Origin: Luzula sylvatica
Lineage: Eukaryota; Streptophyta; Magnoliopsida; Poales; Juncaceae
NCBI GenBank assembly: GCA_946800325.1
Contig: CAMPEJ010000011.1
Coordinates: 310,001-374,000 of the forward strand
Reading direction: 5' to 3'
DNA: 64,000 nt
The translations under genes were made by a program, and so were the position numbers. Every line of letters starts with the position of its first letter. The stretch's first letter is position 1. Positions 27,124 through 39,508 of the stretch are shown here, one piece after another. Below the pieces are notes generated by a model that worked only from the letters and a program-made list of their open reading frames with translations, was not told where the DNA came from and did no database searches.

Positions 27124-29469
27124 GTTTTTCGATTCAAAACAATTTGTTTATGCTTTGGGGAGTTCAAATAACGTATTTTGAGATCATTTGAATCGTATCT
27201 TTTACCACATAACATTTCACCCAAATTTACAAACACTAAGAAAGTTTGTTTTTCGATTCAAAACAATATGTTTATGCTTTGGGGAGTTCAAATAACATAT
27301 TTTTAGATCATTCGAATCGTATCTTTTACCACATAACATTTCACCAAAATTTACAAACACTAAGAAAGTTTGTTTTTCGATTCAAAACAATCTGTTTATG
27401 CTTTGGGGAGTTCAAATAACGTATTTTGAGATCATTTGAATTTTATCTTTTACCACATAACATTTTACCAAAATTTACAAACACTAAGAAAGTTTGTTTT
27501 TCGATTCAAAACAATTTGTTTATGCTTTGGGGAGTTCAAATAACGTATTTTGAGATCATTGGAATCGTATCTTTTACTACATAACATTTCACCAAAATTT
27601 ACAAACACTACGAAAGTTTGGTTTTCGATTCAAAACAATTTGTTTATGCTTCGGGGAGTTCAAATAACCTATTTTTAGATCATTCGAATCGTATCTTTTA
27701 CCACATAACATTTCACCAAAATTTACAAACACTAAGAAAGTTTGTTTTTCGATTTAAAACAATCTGTTTATGCTTACGGGAGTTCAAATAACGTATTTTG
27801 AGATCATTTGAATCGTATCTTTTACCACATAATATTTCACCAAAATTTACAAACACTAAGAAAGTTTGTTTTTCGATTCAAAACAATCTGTTTATGCTTT
27901 GGGGAGTTCAAATCACGTATTTTGAGATCATTTGAATCGTATATTTTACCACATAACATTTCACCAAAATTTACAAACACTAAGAAAGTTTGTTTTTCGA
28001 TTCAAAACAATTTGTTTATGCTTTGGGGAGTTCAAATAACGTATTTTGAGATCATTTGAATCGTATCTTTTACCACATAACATTTCACCAAAATTTACAA
28101 ACACTAAGAAAGTTTGTTTTTCGATTCAAAACAATCTGTTTATGCTTTGGGGAGTCCAAATAACGTATTTTGAGATCATTTGAATCGTATCTTTTACCAC
28201 ATAACATTTCACCAAAATTTACAAACACTAAGAAAGTTTGTTTTTCTATTCAAAACAATCTGTTTATGCTTTGGGGAGTTCAAATAACGTATTTTGAGAT
28301 CATTGGAATCGTATCTTTTACCACATAACATTTCACCAAAATTTACAAACACTAAGAAAGTTTGTTTTTCGATTCAAAACAATTTGTTTATGCTTTGGGG
28401 AGTTCAAATAACGTATTTTGAGATCATTTGAATCGTATCTTTTACCACATAACATTTCACCAAAATTTACAAACACTAAGAAAGTTTGATTTTCGATTCA
28501 AAACAATCTGTTTATGCTTTGGGGAGTTCAAATAACGTATTTTGAGATCATTTGAATCGTATCTTTTACCACATAACATTTCACCAAAATTTACAAACAC
28601 TAAGAAAGTTTGTTTTTCGATCCAAAACAATTTGTTTATGCTTTGGGGAGTTCAAATAACATATTTTTAGATCATTCGAATCGTATCTTTTACCACATAA
28701 CATTTCACCAAAATTTACAAACACTAAGAAAGTTTGTTTTTCGATTCAAAACAATCTGTTTATGCTTTGGGGAGTTCAAATAACGTATTTTGAGATCATT
28801 TGAATCGTATCTTTTACCACATAACATTTTACCAAAATTTACAAACACTAAGAAAGTTTGTTTTTCGATTCAAAACAATTTGTTTATGCTTTGGGGAGTT
28901 CAAATAACGTATTTTGAGATCATTGGAATCGTATCTTTTACTACATAACATTTCACCAAAATTTACAAACACTACGAAAGTTTGGTTTTCGATTCAAAAC
29001 AATTTGTTTATGCTTTGGGGAGTTCAAATAACCTATTTTTAGATCATTCGAATCGTATCTTTTACCACATAACATTTCACCAAAATTTACAAACACTAAG
29101 AAAGTTTGTTTTTCGATTCAAAACAATTTGTTTATGCTTTGGGAAGTTCAAATAACGTATTTTGAGATCATTTGAATCGTATCTTTTACCACATAACATT
29201 TCACCAAAATTTACAAACACTAAGAAAGTTTGTTTTTCTATTCAAAACAATCTGTTTATGCTTTGGGGAGTTCAAATAACGTATTTTGAGATCATTTGAA
29301 TCGTATCTTTTACCACATAACATTTCACCAAAATTTACAAACACTAAGAAAGTTTGTTTTTCGATTCAAAACAATTTGTTTATGCTTTGGGGAGTTCAAA
29401 TAACGTATTTTGAGATCATTTGAATCGTATCTTTTACCACATAACATTTCACCAAAATTTACAAACATT
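27124..29469. repeat. Satellite stretch of about 19 monomers, no tandem HOR
   Basis: A cacccaaat monomer and the cassette at 27,260-28,003 are followed by about 12 monomers. These include gagtcc (near 28155), a ctattc monomer with attggaa but taccac (recombinant W-type, near 28,300), tttgatttt (near 28489), and an A-type/ttttacc/W-type/C-type run at 28.6-29.1 kb that lacks the last two cassette monomers. A gggaag and a ctattc monomer close the stretch. Confidence 0.7.
27260..28003. repeat. Six-monomer cassette, copy b
   Basis: Same order as at 18,334. Private alleles: caatatg at the start, gaattttat near 27439 (shared with 23.2 kb), gcttcgggg near 27650, gcttacggg near 27773 and aatcacg near 27913. 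Confidence 0.8.
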
Positions 29470-29518
29470 AAGAAAGTTTGTTTTTCGATTCAAAACAATC
29501 TGTTTATGCTTTGGGGAG

Positions 29519-29548
29519 TTCAAATAACGTATTTTGAGATCATTTGAA
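29519..29548. other. Dyad symmetry 1 within the monomer (7-bp arms)
   Basis: Monomer positions 28-34 (ttcaaat) and 51-57 (atttgaa) are perfect reverse complements separated by 16 bases that include the acgt core and the GATC. Shown here in the reference monomer; it repeats in most copies. W-, A- and C-type monomers change position 54 inside the second arm and so weaken it. This could form a hairpin or be a protein-binding dyad, but the arms are short and AT-rich, so chance is possible. Confidence 0.5.
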
Positions 29549-29618
29549 TCGTATCTTTTACCACATAACATTTCACCAAAATTTACAAACACTAAGAAAG
29601 TTTGTTTTTCGATTCAAA
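29543..29618. other. 9-bp inverted pair about half a monomer apart
   Basis: Positions 52-60 (tttgaatcg) are the exact reverse complement of the 9 bases spanning the monomer junction, 119-124 plus 1-3 of the next copy (cgattcaaa). The arms are separated by 58 bases one way and 48 the other, so along the array the motif alternates in orientation roughly every 60 bp. Each arm contains a CpG. The flanking sequence does not extend the similarity convincingly, so an origin from an inverted half-monomer is only a possibility. Confidence 0.5.
29585..29605. other. Dyad symmetry 2 within the monomer (6-bp arms)
   Basis: Monomer positions 94-99 (acaaac) and 109-114 (gtttgt) are perfect reverse complements with a 9-base loop (actaagaaa). 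The loop holds several of the commonest point variants (agacag, agatag, tacgaaag, gagag) while the arms are mostly kept. Exceptions include the 'tttggtttt' variant, which changes the second arm. Structural significance is inferred only. Confidence 0.45.
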
Positions 29619-31949
29619 ACAATCTGTTTATGCTTTGGGGAGTTCAAATAACGTATTTTGAGATCATTTGAATCGTATCTTTTACCACATAACATTTCAC
29701 CAAAATTTACAAACACTAAGAAAGTTTGTTTTTCGATTCAAAACAATTTGTTTATGCTTTGCGGAGTTCAAATAACGTATTTTGAGATCATTTGAATCGT
29801 ATCTTTTACCACATAACATTTCACCAAAATTTACAAACCCTAAGAAAGTTTGTTTTTCGATTCAAAACAATTTGTTTATGCTTTGGGGAGTTCAAATAAC
29901 CTATTTTTAGATCATTCGAATCGTATCTTTTACCACATAACATTTCACCAAAATTTACAAACACTAAGAAAGTTTGTTTTTCGATTTAAAACAATCTGTT
30001 TACGCTTTCGGGAGTTCAAATAACGTATTTTGAGATCATTTGAATCGTATCTTTTACCACATAATATTTCACCAAAATTTAAAAACACTAAGAAAGTTTG
30101 TTTTTCGATTCAAAACAATCTGTTTATGCTTTGGGGAGTTCAAATAACGTATTTTGAGATCATTTGAATCGTATATTTTACCACATAACATTTCACCAAA
30201 ATTTACAAACACTTAGAAAGTTTGTTTTTCGATTCAAAACAATTTGTTTATGCTTTGGGGAGTTCAAATAACGTATTTTGAGATCATTTGAATCGTATCT
30301 TTTACCACATAACATTTCACCAAAATTTACAAACACTAAGAAAGTTTGTTTTTCGATTCAATACAATCTGTTTATGCTTTGGGGAGTTCAAATAACGTAT
30401 TTTGAGATCATTTGAATCGTATCTTTTACCACATAACATTTCACCAAAATTTACAAACACTAAGAAAGTTTGTTTTTCTATTCAAAACAATCTGTTTATG
30501 CTTTGGGGAGTTCAAATAACGTATTTTGAGATCATTTGAATCGTATCTTTTACCACATAACATTTCACCAAAATTTACAAACACTAAGAAAGTTTGTTTT
30601 TCGATTCAAAACAATTTGTTTATGCTTTGGGGAGTTCAAATAACGTATTTTGAGATCATTTGAATCGTATCTTTTACCACATAACATTTCACCAAAATTT
30701 ACAAACACTAAGAAAGTTTGTTTTTCGATTCAAAACAATCTGTTTATGCTTTGGGGAGTTCAAATAACGTATTTTGAGATCATTTGAATCGTATCTTTTA
30801 CCACATAACATTTCACCAAAATTTACAAACACTAAGAATGTTTGTTTTTCGATTCAAAACAATTTGTTTATGCTTTGCGGAGTTCAAATAACGTATTTTG
30901 AGATCATTTGAATCGTATCTTTTACCACATAACATTTCACCAAAATTTACAAACACTAAGAAAGTTTGTTTTTCGATTCAAAACAATTTGTTTATGCATT
31001 GGGGAGTTCAAATAACGTATTTTGAGATCATTGGAATCGTATCTTTTACTACATAACATTTCACCAAAATTTACAAACACTAAGAAAGTTTGTTTTTCGA
31101 TTTAAAACAATCTGTTTATGCTTTGGGGAGTTCAAATAACGTATTTTGAGATCATTTGAATCGTATCTTTTACCACATAACATTTCACCAAAATTTACAA
31201 ACACTAAGAAAGTTTGTTTTTCGATACAAAACAATCTGTTTATGCTTTGGGAAGTTCAAATAACGTATTTTGAGATCATTTGAATCGTATCTTTTACCAC
31301 ATAACATTTCACCAAAATTTACAAACACTAAGAAAGTTTGTTTTTCGATTCAAAACAATTTGTTTATGCTTTGGGGAGTTCAAATAACGTATTTTGAGAT
31401 CATTGGAATCGTATCTTTTACTACATAACATTTCACCAAAATTTACAAACACTAAGAAAGTTTGTTTTTCGATTTAAAACAATCTGTTTATGCTTTGGGG
31501 AGTTCAAATAACGTATTTTGAGATCATTTGAATCGTATCTTTTACCACATAACATTTCACCAAAATTTACAAACACTAAGAAAGTTTGTTTTTCGATTCA
31601 AAACAATCTGTTTATGCTTTGGGGAGTTCAAATAACGTATTTTGAGATCATTTGAATCGTATATTTTACCACATAACATTTTACCAAAATTTACAAACAC
31701 TAAGAAATTTTGTTTTTCGATTCAAAACAATTTGTTTATGCTTTGGGGAGTTCAAATAACGTATTTTGAGATCATTTGAATCGTATCTTTTACCACATAA
31801 CATTTCACCCAAATTTACAAACACTAAGAAAGTTTGTTTTTCGATTCAAAACAATCTGTTTATGCTTTGGGGAGTTCAAATAACATATTTTTAGATCATT
31901 CGAATCGTATCTTTTACCACATAACATTTCACCAAAATTTACAAACACT

Positions 31950-34429
31950 AAGAAAGTTTGTTTTTCGATTCAAAACAATCTGTTTATGCTTTGGGGAGTT
32001 CAAATAACGTATTTTGAGATCATTTGAATCGTATCTTTTACCACATAACATTTCACCAAAATTTACAAACACTAAGAAAGTTTGTTTTTCGATTCAAAAC
32101 AATCTGTTTATGCTTTGGGGAGTTCAAATAACGTATTTTGAGATCATTTGAATCGTATCTTTTACCACATAACATTTCACCAAAATTTACAAACACTAAG
32201 AAAGTTTGTTTTTCGATTCAAAACAATTTGTTTATGCTTTGCGGAGTTCAAATAACGTATTTTGAGATCATTTGAATCGTATCTTTTACCACATAACATT
32301 TCACCAAAATTTACAAACACTAAGAAAGTTTGTTTTTCGATTCAAAACAATTTGTTTATGCTTTGGGGAGTTCAAATAACCTATTTTTAGATCATTCGAA
32401 TCGTATCTTTTACCACATAACATTTCACCAAAATTTACAAACACTAAGAAAGTTTGTTTTTCGATTTAAAACAATCTGTTTACGCTTTCGGGAGTTCAAA
32501 TAACGTATTTTGAGATCATTTGAATCGTATCTTTTACTACATAATATTTCACCAAAATTTAAAAACACTAAGAAAGTTTGTTTTTCGATTCAAAACAATC
32601 TGTTTATGCTTTGGGGAGTTCAAATAACGTATTTTGAGATCATTTGAATCGTATATTTTACCACATAACATTTCACCAAAATTTACAAACACTTAGAAAG
32701 TTTGTTTTTCGATTCAAAACAATTTGTTTATGCTTTGGGGAGTTCAAATAACGTATTTTGAGATCATTTGAATCGTATCTTTTACCACATAACATTTCAC
32801 CAAAATTTACAAACACTAAGAAAGTTTGTTTTTCGATTCAATACAATCTGTTTATGCTTTGGGGAGTTCAAATAACGTATTTTGAGATCATTTGAATCGT
32901 ATCTTTTACCACATAACATTTCACCAAAATTTACAAACACTAAGAAAGTTTGTTTTTCTATTCAAAACAATCTGTTTATGCTTTGGGGAGTTCAAATAAC
33001 GTATTTTGAGATCATTTGAATCGTATCTTTTACCACATAACATTTCACCAAAATTTACAAACACTAAGAAAGTTTGTTTTTCGATTCAAAACAATTTGTT
33101 TATGCTTTGGGGAGTTCAAATAACGTATTTTGAGATCATTTGAATCGTATCTTTTACCACATAACATTTCACCAAAATTTACAAACACTAAGAAAGTTTG
33201 TTTTTCGATTCAAAACAATCTGTTTATGCTTTGGGGAGTTCAAATAACGTATTTTGAGATCATTTGAATCGTATCTTTTACCACATAACATTTCACCAAA
33301 ATTTACAAACACTAAGAATGTTTGTTTTTCGATTCAAAACAATTTGTTTATGCTTTGCGGAGTTCAAATAACGTATTTTGAGATCATTTGAATCGTATCT
33401 TTTACCACATAACATTTCACCAAAATTTACAAACACTAAGAAAGTTTGTTTTTCGATTCAAAACAATTTGTTTATGCATTGGGGAGTTCAAATAACGTAT
33501 TTTGAGATCATTGGAATCGTATCTTTTACTACATAACATTTCACCAAAATTTACAATCACTAAGAAAGTTTGTTTTTCGATTTAAAACAATCTGTTTATG
33601 CTTTGGGGAGTTCAAATAACGTATTTTGAGATCATTTGAATCGTATCTTTTACCACATAACATTTCACCAAAATTTACAAACACTAAGAAAGTTTGTTTT
33701 TCGATACAAAACAATCTGTTTATGCTTTGGGAAGTTCAAATAACGTATTTTGAGATCATTTGAATCGTATCTTTTACCACATAACATTTCACCAAAATTT
33801 ACAAACACTAAGAAAGTTTGTTTTTCGATTCAAAACAATTTGTTTATGCTTTGGGGAGTTCAAATAACGTATTTTGAGATCATTGGAATCGTATCTTTTA
33901 CTACATAACATTTCACCAAAATTTACAAACACTAAGAAAGTTTGTTTTTCGATTTAAAACAATCTGTTTATGCTTTGGGGAGTTCAAATAACGTATTTTG
34001 AGATCATTTGAATCGTATCTTTTACCACATAACATTTCACCAAAATTTACAAACACTAAGAAAGTTTGTTTTTCGATTCAAAACAATCTGTTTATGCTTT
34101 GGGGAGTTCAAATAACGTATTTTGAGATCATTTGAATCGTATATTTTACCACATAACATTTTACCAAAATTTACAAACACTAAGAAATTTTGTTTTTCGA
34201 TTCAAAACAATTTGTTTATGCTTTGGGGAGTTCAAATAACGTATTTTGAGATCATTTGAATCGTATCTTTTACCACATAACATTTCACCCAAATTTACAA
34301 ACACTAAGAAAGTTTGTTTTTCGATTCAAAACAATCTGTTTATGCTTTGGGGAGTTCAAATAACATATTTTTAGATCATTCGAATCGTATCTTTTACCAC
34401 ATAACATTTCACCAAAATTTACAAACACT
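31950..34429. repeat. 20-monomer HOR unit, copy 2 (2,480 bp)
   Basis: Repeats 29470-31949 at exactly 20 x 124. The few differences noticed are tactac instead of taccac near 32537 and acaatcac near 33555, which gives about 99.9% identity. At its end the order continues into a cassette (34,328) instead of a third full unit. Confidence 0.9.
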
Positions 34430-35071
34430 AAGAAAGTTTGTTTTTCGATTCAAAACAATCTGTTTATGCTTTGGGGAGTTCAAATAACGTATTTTGAGAT
34501 CATTTGAATCGTATCTTTTACCACATAACATTTTACCAAAATTTACAAACACTAAGAAAGTTTGTTTTTCGATTCAAAACAATTTGTTTATGCTTTGGGG
34601 AGTTCAAATAACGTATTTTGAGATCATTGGAATCGTATCTTTTACTACATAACATTTCACCAAAATTTACAAACACTACGAAAGTTTGGTTTTCGATTGA
34701 AAACAATTTGTTTATGCTTTGGGGAGTTCAAATAACCTATTTTTAGATCATTCGAATCGTATCTTTTACCACATCACATTTCACCAAAATTTACAAACAC
34801 TAAGAAAGTTTGTTTTTCGATTTAAATCAATCTGTTTACGCTTTCGGGAGTTCAAATAACGTATTTTGAGATCATTTGAATCGTATCTTTTACCACATAA
34901 TATTTCACCAAAATTTAAAAACACTAAGAACGTTTGTTTTTCGATTCAAAACAATCTGTTTATGCTTTGGGGAGTTCAAATAACGTATTTTGAGATCATT
35001 TGAATCGTATATTTTACCACATAACATTTCACCAAAATTTACAAACACTAAGAAAGTTTGTTTTTCGATTC
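34328..35071. repeat. Six-monomer cassette, copy c
   Basis: Same order as at 18,334. It carries the tacgctttcggg allele (34837) also seen in both 20-mer units, and private gattgaaaac (near 34697), cacatcac (near 34771), tttaaatcaa (near 34820) and aagaacgtttg (near 34927). Confidence 0.8.
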
Positions 35072-35585
35072 AAAACAATTTGTTTATGCTTTGGGGAGTT
35101 CAAATAACGTATTTTGAGATCATTTGAATCGTATCTTTTACCACATAACATTTCACCAAAATTTACAAACACTAAGAAAGTTTGTTTTTCGATTCAATAC
35201 AATCTGTTTATGCTTTGGGGAGTTCAAATAACGTATTTTGAGATCATTTGAATCGTATCTTTTACCACATAACATTTCACCAAAATTTACAAACACTAAG
35301 AAAGTTTGTTTTTCTATTCAAAACAATCTGTTTATGCTTTGGGGAGTTCAAATAACGTATTTTGAGATCATTTGAATCGTATCTTTTACCACATAACATT
35401 TCACCAAAATTTACAAACACTAAGAAAGTTTGTTTTTCGATTCAAAACAATTTGTTTATGCTTTGGGGATTTCAAATAACGTATTTTGAGATCATTTGAA
35501 TCGTATCTTTTACCACATAACATTTCACCAAAATTTACAAACACTAAGAAAGTTTGTTTTTCGATTCAAAACAATCTGTTAATGC
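34680..35585. repeat. Truncated third copy of the 20-mer HOR (about 7 monomers)
   Basis: From the C-type monomer (near 34736) through tacgctttcggg, aaaaacac, gtatat, standard, atacaatctg, ctattc and standard monomers, the order follows 32,344 onward at an offset of 2,356 (19 x 124). One monomer has been lost relative to the 2,480 spacing. The match fades after private alleles ggggattt (near 35466) and gttaatgc (near 35579). Confidence 0.75.
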
Positions 35586-37837
35586 TTTGGGGAGTTCAAA
35601 TAACGTATTTTGAGATCATTTGAATCGTATCTTTTACCACATAACATTTCACCAAAATTTACAATCACTAAGAAAGTTTGTTTTTCGATTCAAAACAATT
35701 TGTTTATGCTTTGGGGAGTTCAAATAACGTATTTTGAGATCATTGGAATCGTATCTTTTACTACATAACATTTCACCAAAATTTACAAACACTAAGAAAG
35801 TTTGTTTTTCTATTCAAAACAATCTGTTTATGCTTTGGGGAGTTCAAATAAGGTATTTTGAGATCATTTGAATCGTATCTTTTACCACATAACATTTCAC
35901 CAAAATTTACAAACACTAAGAAAGTTTGTTTTTCGATTCAAAACAATCTGTTTATGCTTTGGGGAGTTCAAATAACGTATTTTGAGATCATTTGAATCGT
36001 ATCTTTTACTACATAACATTTCACCAAAATTTACAAACACTAAGAAAGTTTGTTTTTCGATCCAAAACAATTTGTTTATGCTTTGGGGAGTTCAAATAAC
36101 ATATTTTTAGATCATTCGAATCGTATCTTTTACCACATAACATTTCACCAAAATTTACAAACACTAAGAAAGTTTGTTTTTCGATTCAAAACAATTTGTT
36201 TATGCTTTGGGGAGTTCAAATAACGTATTTTGAGATCATTTGAATCGTATCTTTTACCACATAACATTTCACCAAAATTTACAAACACTAAGAAAGTTTG
36301 TTTTTCGATTCAAAACAATCCTGTTTATGCTTTGGGGAGTTCAAATAACGTATTTTGAGATCATTTGAATCGTATCTCTTACCACATAACATTTCACCAA
36401 AATTTACAAACACTAAGAAAGTTTGTTTTTCTATTCAAAACAATCTGTTTATGCTTTGGGGAGTTCAAATAACGTATTTTGAGATCATTTGAATCGTATC
36501 TTTTACCACATAACATTTCACCAAAATTTACAAACACTAAGAAAGTTTGTTTTCCGATTCAAAACAATTTGTTTATGCTTTGGGGAGTTCAAATAACGTA
36601 TTTTGAGATCATTTGAATCGTATCTTTTACCACATAACATTTCACCAAAATTTACAAACACTAAGAAAGTTTGTTTTTCGATTCAAATCAATCCTGTTTA
36701 TGCTTTGGGGAGTTCAAATAACGTATTTTGAGATCATTTGAATCGTATCTTTTACCACATAACATTTCACCAAAATTTACAAACACTAAGAAAGTTTGTT
36801 TTTCGATTCAAAACAATTTGTTTATGCTTTGGGGAGTTCAAATAACGTATTTTGAGATCATTTGAATCGTATCTTTTACCACATAACATTTCACCAAAAT
36901 TTACAAACACTAAGAAAGTTTGTTTTTCGATTCAAAACAATTTGTTTATGCTTTGCGGAGTTCAAATAACGTATTTTGAGATCATTTGAATCGTATCTTT
37001 TACCACATAACATTTCACCAAAATTTACAAACACTAAGAAAGTTTGTTTTTCGATTCAAAACAATTTGTTTATGCTTTGGGGAGTTCAAATAACGTATTT
37101 TGAGATCATTGGAATCGTATCTTTTACTACATAACATTTCACCAAAATTTACAAACACTAAGAAAGTTTGTTTTTCGATTCAAAACAATTTGTTTATGCT
37201 TTGGGGAGTTCAAATAACGTATTTTGAGATCATTTGAATCGTATCTTTTACCACATAACATTTCACCAAAATTTACAAACACTAAGAAAGTTTGTTTTTC
37301 GATTCAAAACAATTTGTTTATGCTTTGGGGAGTTCAAATAACGTATTTTGAGATCATTTGAATCGTATCTTTTACCACATAACATTTCACCAAAATTTAC
37401 AAACACTAAGAAAGTTTGTTTTTCGATTCAAAACAATCTGTTTATGCTTTGGGGAGTTCAAATAACGTATTTTGAGATCATTTGAATCGTATCTTTTACC
37501 ACATAACATTTCACCAAAATTTACAATCACTAAGAAAGTTTGTTTTTCGATTCAAAACAATTTGTTTATGCTTTGCGGAGTTCAAATAACGTATTTTGAG
37601 ATCATTTGAATCGTATCTTTTACCACATAACATTACACCAAAATTTACAAACACTAAGAAAGTTTGTTTTTCGATTCAAAACAATTTGTTTATGCTTTGG
37701 GGAGTTCAAATAACGTATTTTGAGATCATTGGAATCGTATCTTTTACTACATAACATTTCACCAAAATTTACAAACACTAAGAAAGTTTGTTTTTCGATT
37801 CAAAACAATTTGTTTATGCTTTGGGGAGTTCAAATAA
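35480..37837. repeat. 19-monomer HOR unit, copy 1 (2,358 bp)
   Basis: Markers: acaatcac (35661), W-type, ctattc with aaggtat (35851), tactac, cgatcc-A-type, the cctg insertion (36320) with atctctta, ctattc, ttttccgattc (near 36552), a second cctg (36693), gcggag and W-type. They return 2,358 bases on (19 x 124 + 2, the two insertions). A short 4-monomer repeat (acaatcac at 37523 and 38019, 496 apart) lies at the joint between copies. Private here: caaatcaatcc near 36688. Confidence 0.86.
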
Positions 37838-39508
37838 CGTATTTTGAGATCATTTGAATCGTATCTTTTACCACATAACATTTCACCAAAATTTACAAAC
37901 ACTAAGAAAGTTTGTTTTTCGATTCAAAACAATCTGTTTATGCTTTGGGGAGTTCAAATAACGTATTTTGAGATCATTTGAATCGTATCTTTTACCACAT
38001 AACATTTCACCAAAATTTACAATCACTAAGAAAGTTTGTTTTTCGATTCAAAACAATTTGTTTATGCTTTGGGGAGTTCAAATAACGTATTTTGAGATCA
38101 TTGGAATCGTATCTTTTACTACATAACATTTCACCAAAATTTACAAACACTAAGAAAGTTTGTTTTTCTATTCAAAACAATCTGTTTATGCTTTGGGGAG
38201 TTCAAATAAGGTATTTTGAGATCATTTGAATCGTATCTTTTACCACATAACATTTCACCAAAATTTACAAACACTAAGAAAGTTTGTTTTTCGATTCAAA
38301 ACAATCTGTTTATGCTTTGGGGAGTTCAAATAACGTATTTTGAGATCATTTGAATCGTATCTTTTACTACATAACATTTCACCAAAATTTACAAACACTA
38401 AGAAAGTTTGTTTTTCGATCCAAAACAATTTGTTTATGCTTTGGGGAGTTCAAATAACATATTTTTAGATCATTCGAATCGTATCTTTTACCACATAACA
38501 TTTCACCAAAATTTACAAACACTAAGAAAGTTTGTTTTTCGATTCAAAACAATTTGTTTATGCTTTGGGGAGTTCAAATAACGTATTTTGAGATCATTTG
38601 AATCGTATCTTTTACCACATAACATTTCACCAAAATTTACAAACACTAAGAAAGTTTGTTTTTCGATTCAAAACAATCCTGTTTATGCTTTGGGGAGTTC
38701 AAATAACGTATTTTGAGATCATTTGAATCGTATCTCTTACCACATAACATTTCACCAAAATTTACAAACACTAAGAAAGTTTGTTTTTCTATTCAAAACA
38801 ATCTGTTTATGCTTTGGGGAGTTCAAATAACGTATTTTGAGATCATTTGAATCGTATCTTTTACCACATAACATTTCACCAAAATTTACAAACACTAAGA
38901 AAGTTTGTTTTCCGATTCAAAACAATTTGTTTATGCTTTGGGGAGTTCAAATAACGTATTTTGAGATCATTTGAATCGTATCTTTTACCACATAACATTT
39001 CACCAAAATTTACAAACACTAAGAAAGTTTGTTTTTCGATTCAAAACAATCCTGTTTATGCTTTGGGGAGTTCAAATAACGTATTTTGAGATCATTTGAA
39101 TCGTATCTTTTACCACATAACATTTCACCAAAATTTACAAACACTAAGAAAGTTTGTTTTTCGATTCAAAACAATTTGTTTATGCTTTGGGGAGTTCAAA
39201 TAACGTATTTTGAGATCATTTGAATCGTATCTTTTACCACATAACATTTCACCAAAATTTACAAACACTAAGAAAGTTTGTTTTTCGATTCAAAACAATT
39301 TGTTTATGCTTTGCGGAGTTCAAATAACGTATTTTGAGATCATTTGAATCGTATCTTTTACCACATAACATTTCACCAAAATTTACAAACACTAAGAAAG
39401 TTTGTTTTTCGATTCAAAACAATTTGTTTATGCTTTGGGGAGTTCAAATAACGTATTTTGAGATCATTGGAATCGTATCTTTTACTACATAACATTTCAC
39501 CAAAATTT
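37838..39508. repeat. 19-monomer HOR unit, copy 2 (partial)
   Basis: Repeats 35480-37150 at +2,358: acaatcac 38019, aaggtat 38209, cctg 38678 and 39051, ttttccgattc near 38910. The match stops after the W-type monomer near 39,430, where copy 2 has ctattc and copy 1 has cgattc at the next junction. Confidence 0.86.

Larger units (their letters stand above)
29492..29615. repeat. Representative consensus monomer (124 bp)
   Basis: This copy carries the common base at essentially every position and serves as the reference for monomer numbering 1-124. It has 36 G+C in 124 bases (29%). Landmarks: a C/T variable site at 9, the only G-run at 22-25, CpGs at 37-38, 59-60 and 119-120, GATC at 47-50, TCGA at 118-121 and a T5 tract at 114-118. 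The most frequent variant classes are: A-type (38 G to A, 45 G to T, 54 T to C); C-type (as A-type but C at 38); W-type (54 T to G with 71 C to T); 'gtatat' (64 C to A); 'ttttacc' (82 C to T); 'ctattc' (120 G to T); and 'tttaaaac' (124 C to T). Confidence 0.93.
29470..31949. repeat. 20-monomer HOR unit, copy 1 (2,480 bp)
   Basis: Distinctive markers in order: gcggag (29761), C-type, tttaaaac with tacgctttcggg (30001), ataatattt with aaaaacac, gtatat with acttagaaag, atacaatctg, ctattc, two standard monomers, aagaatg (30836) followed by gcggag, gcattgggg W-type, tttaaaac, gatac/gggaag, W-type, tttaaaac, gtatat with gaaattttg, cacccaaat and A-type. All recur 2,480 bases on. Private here: aaaccctaag near 29836. 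Confidence 0.9.

Noticed and set aside
29605..29625. CENP-B box
   Set aside because: The junction string ttcgattcaaaac matches the TTCG start and the central A of the box, but has acaa where the essential CGGG should be. No variant monomer restores it at that spacing; the ctttcggg alleles are in a different part of the monomer.
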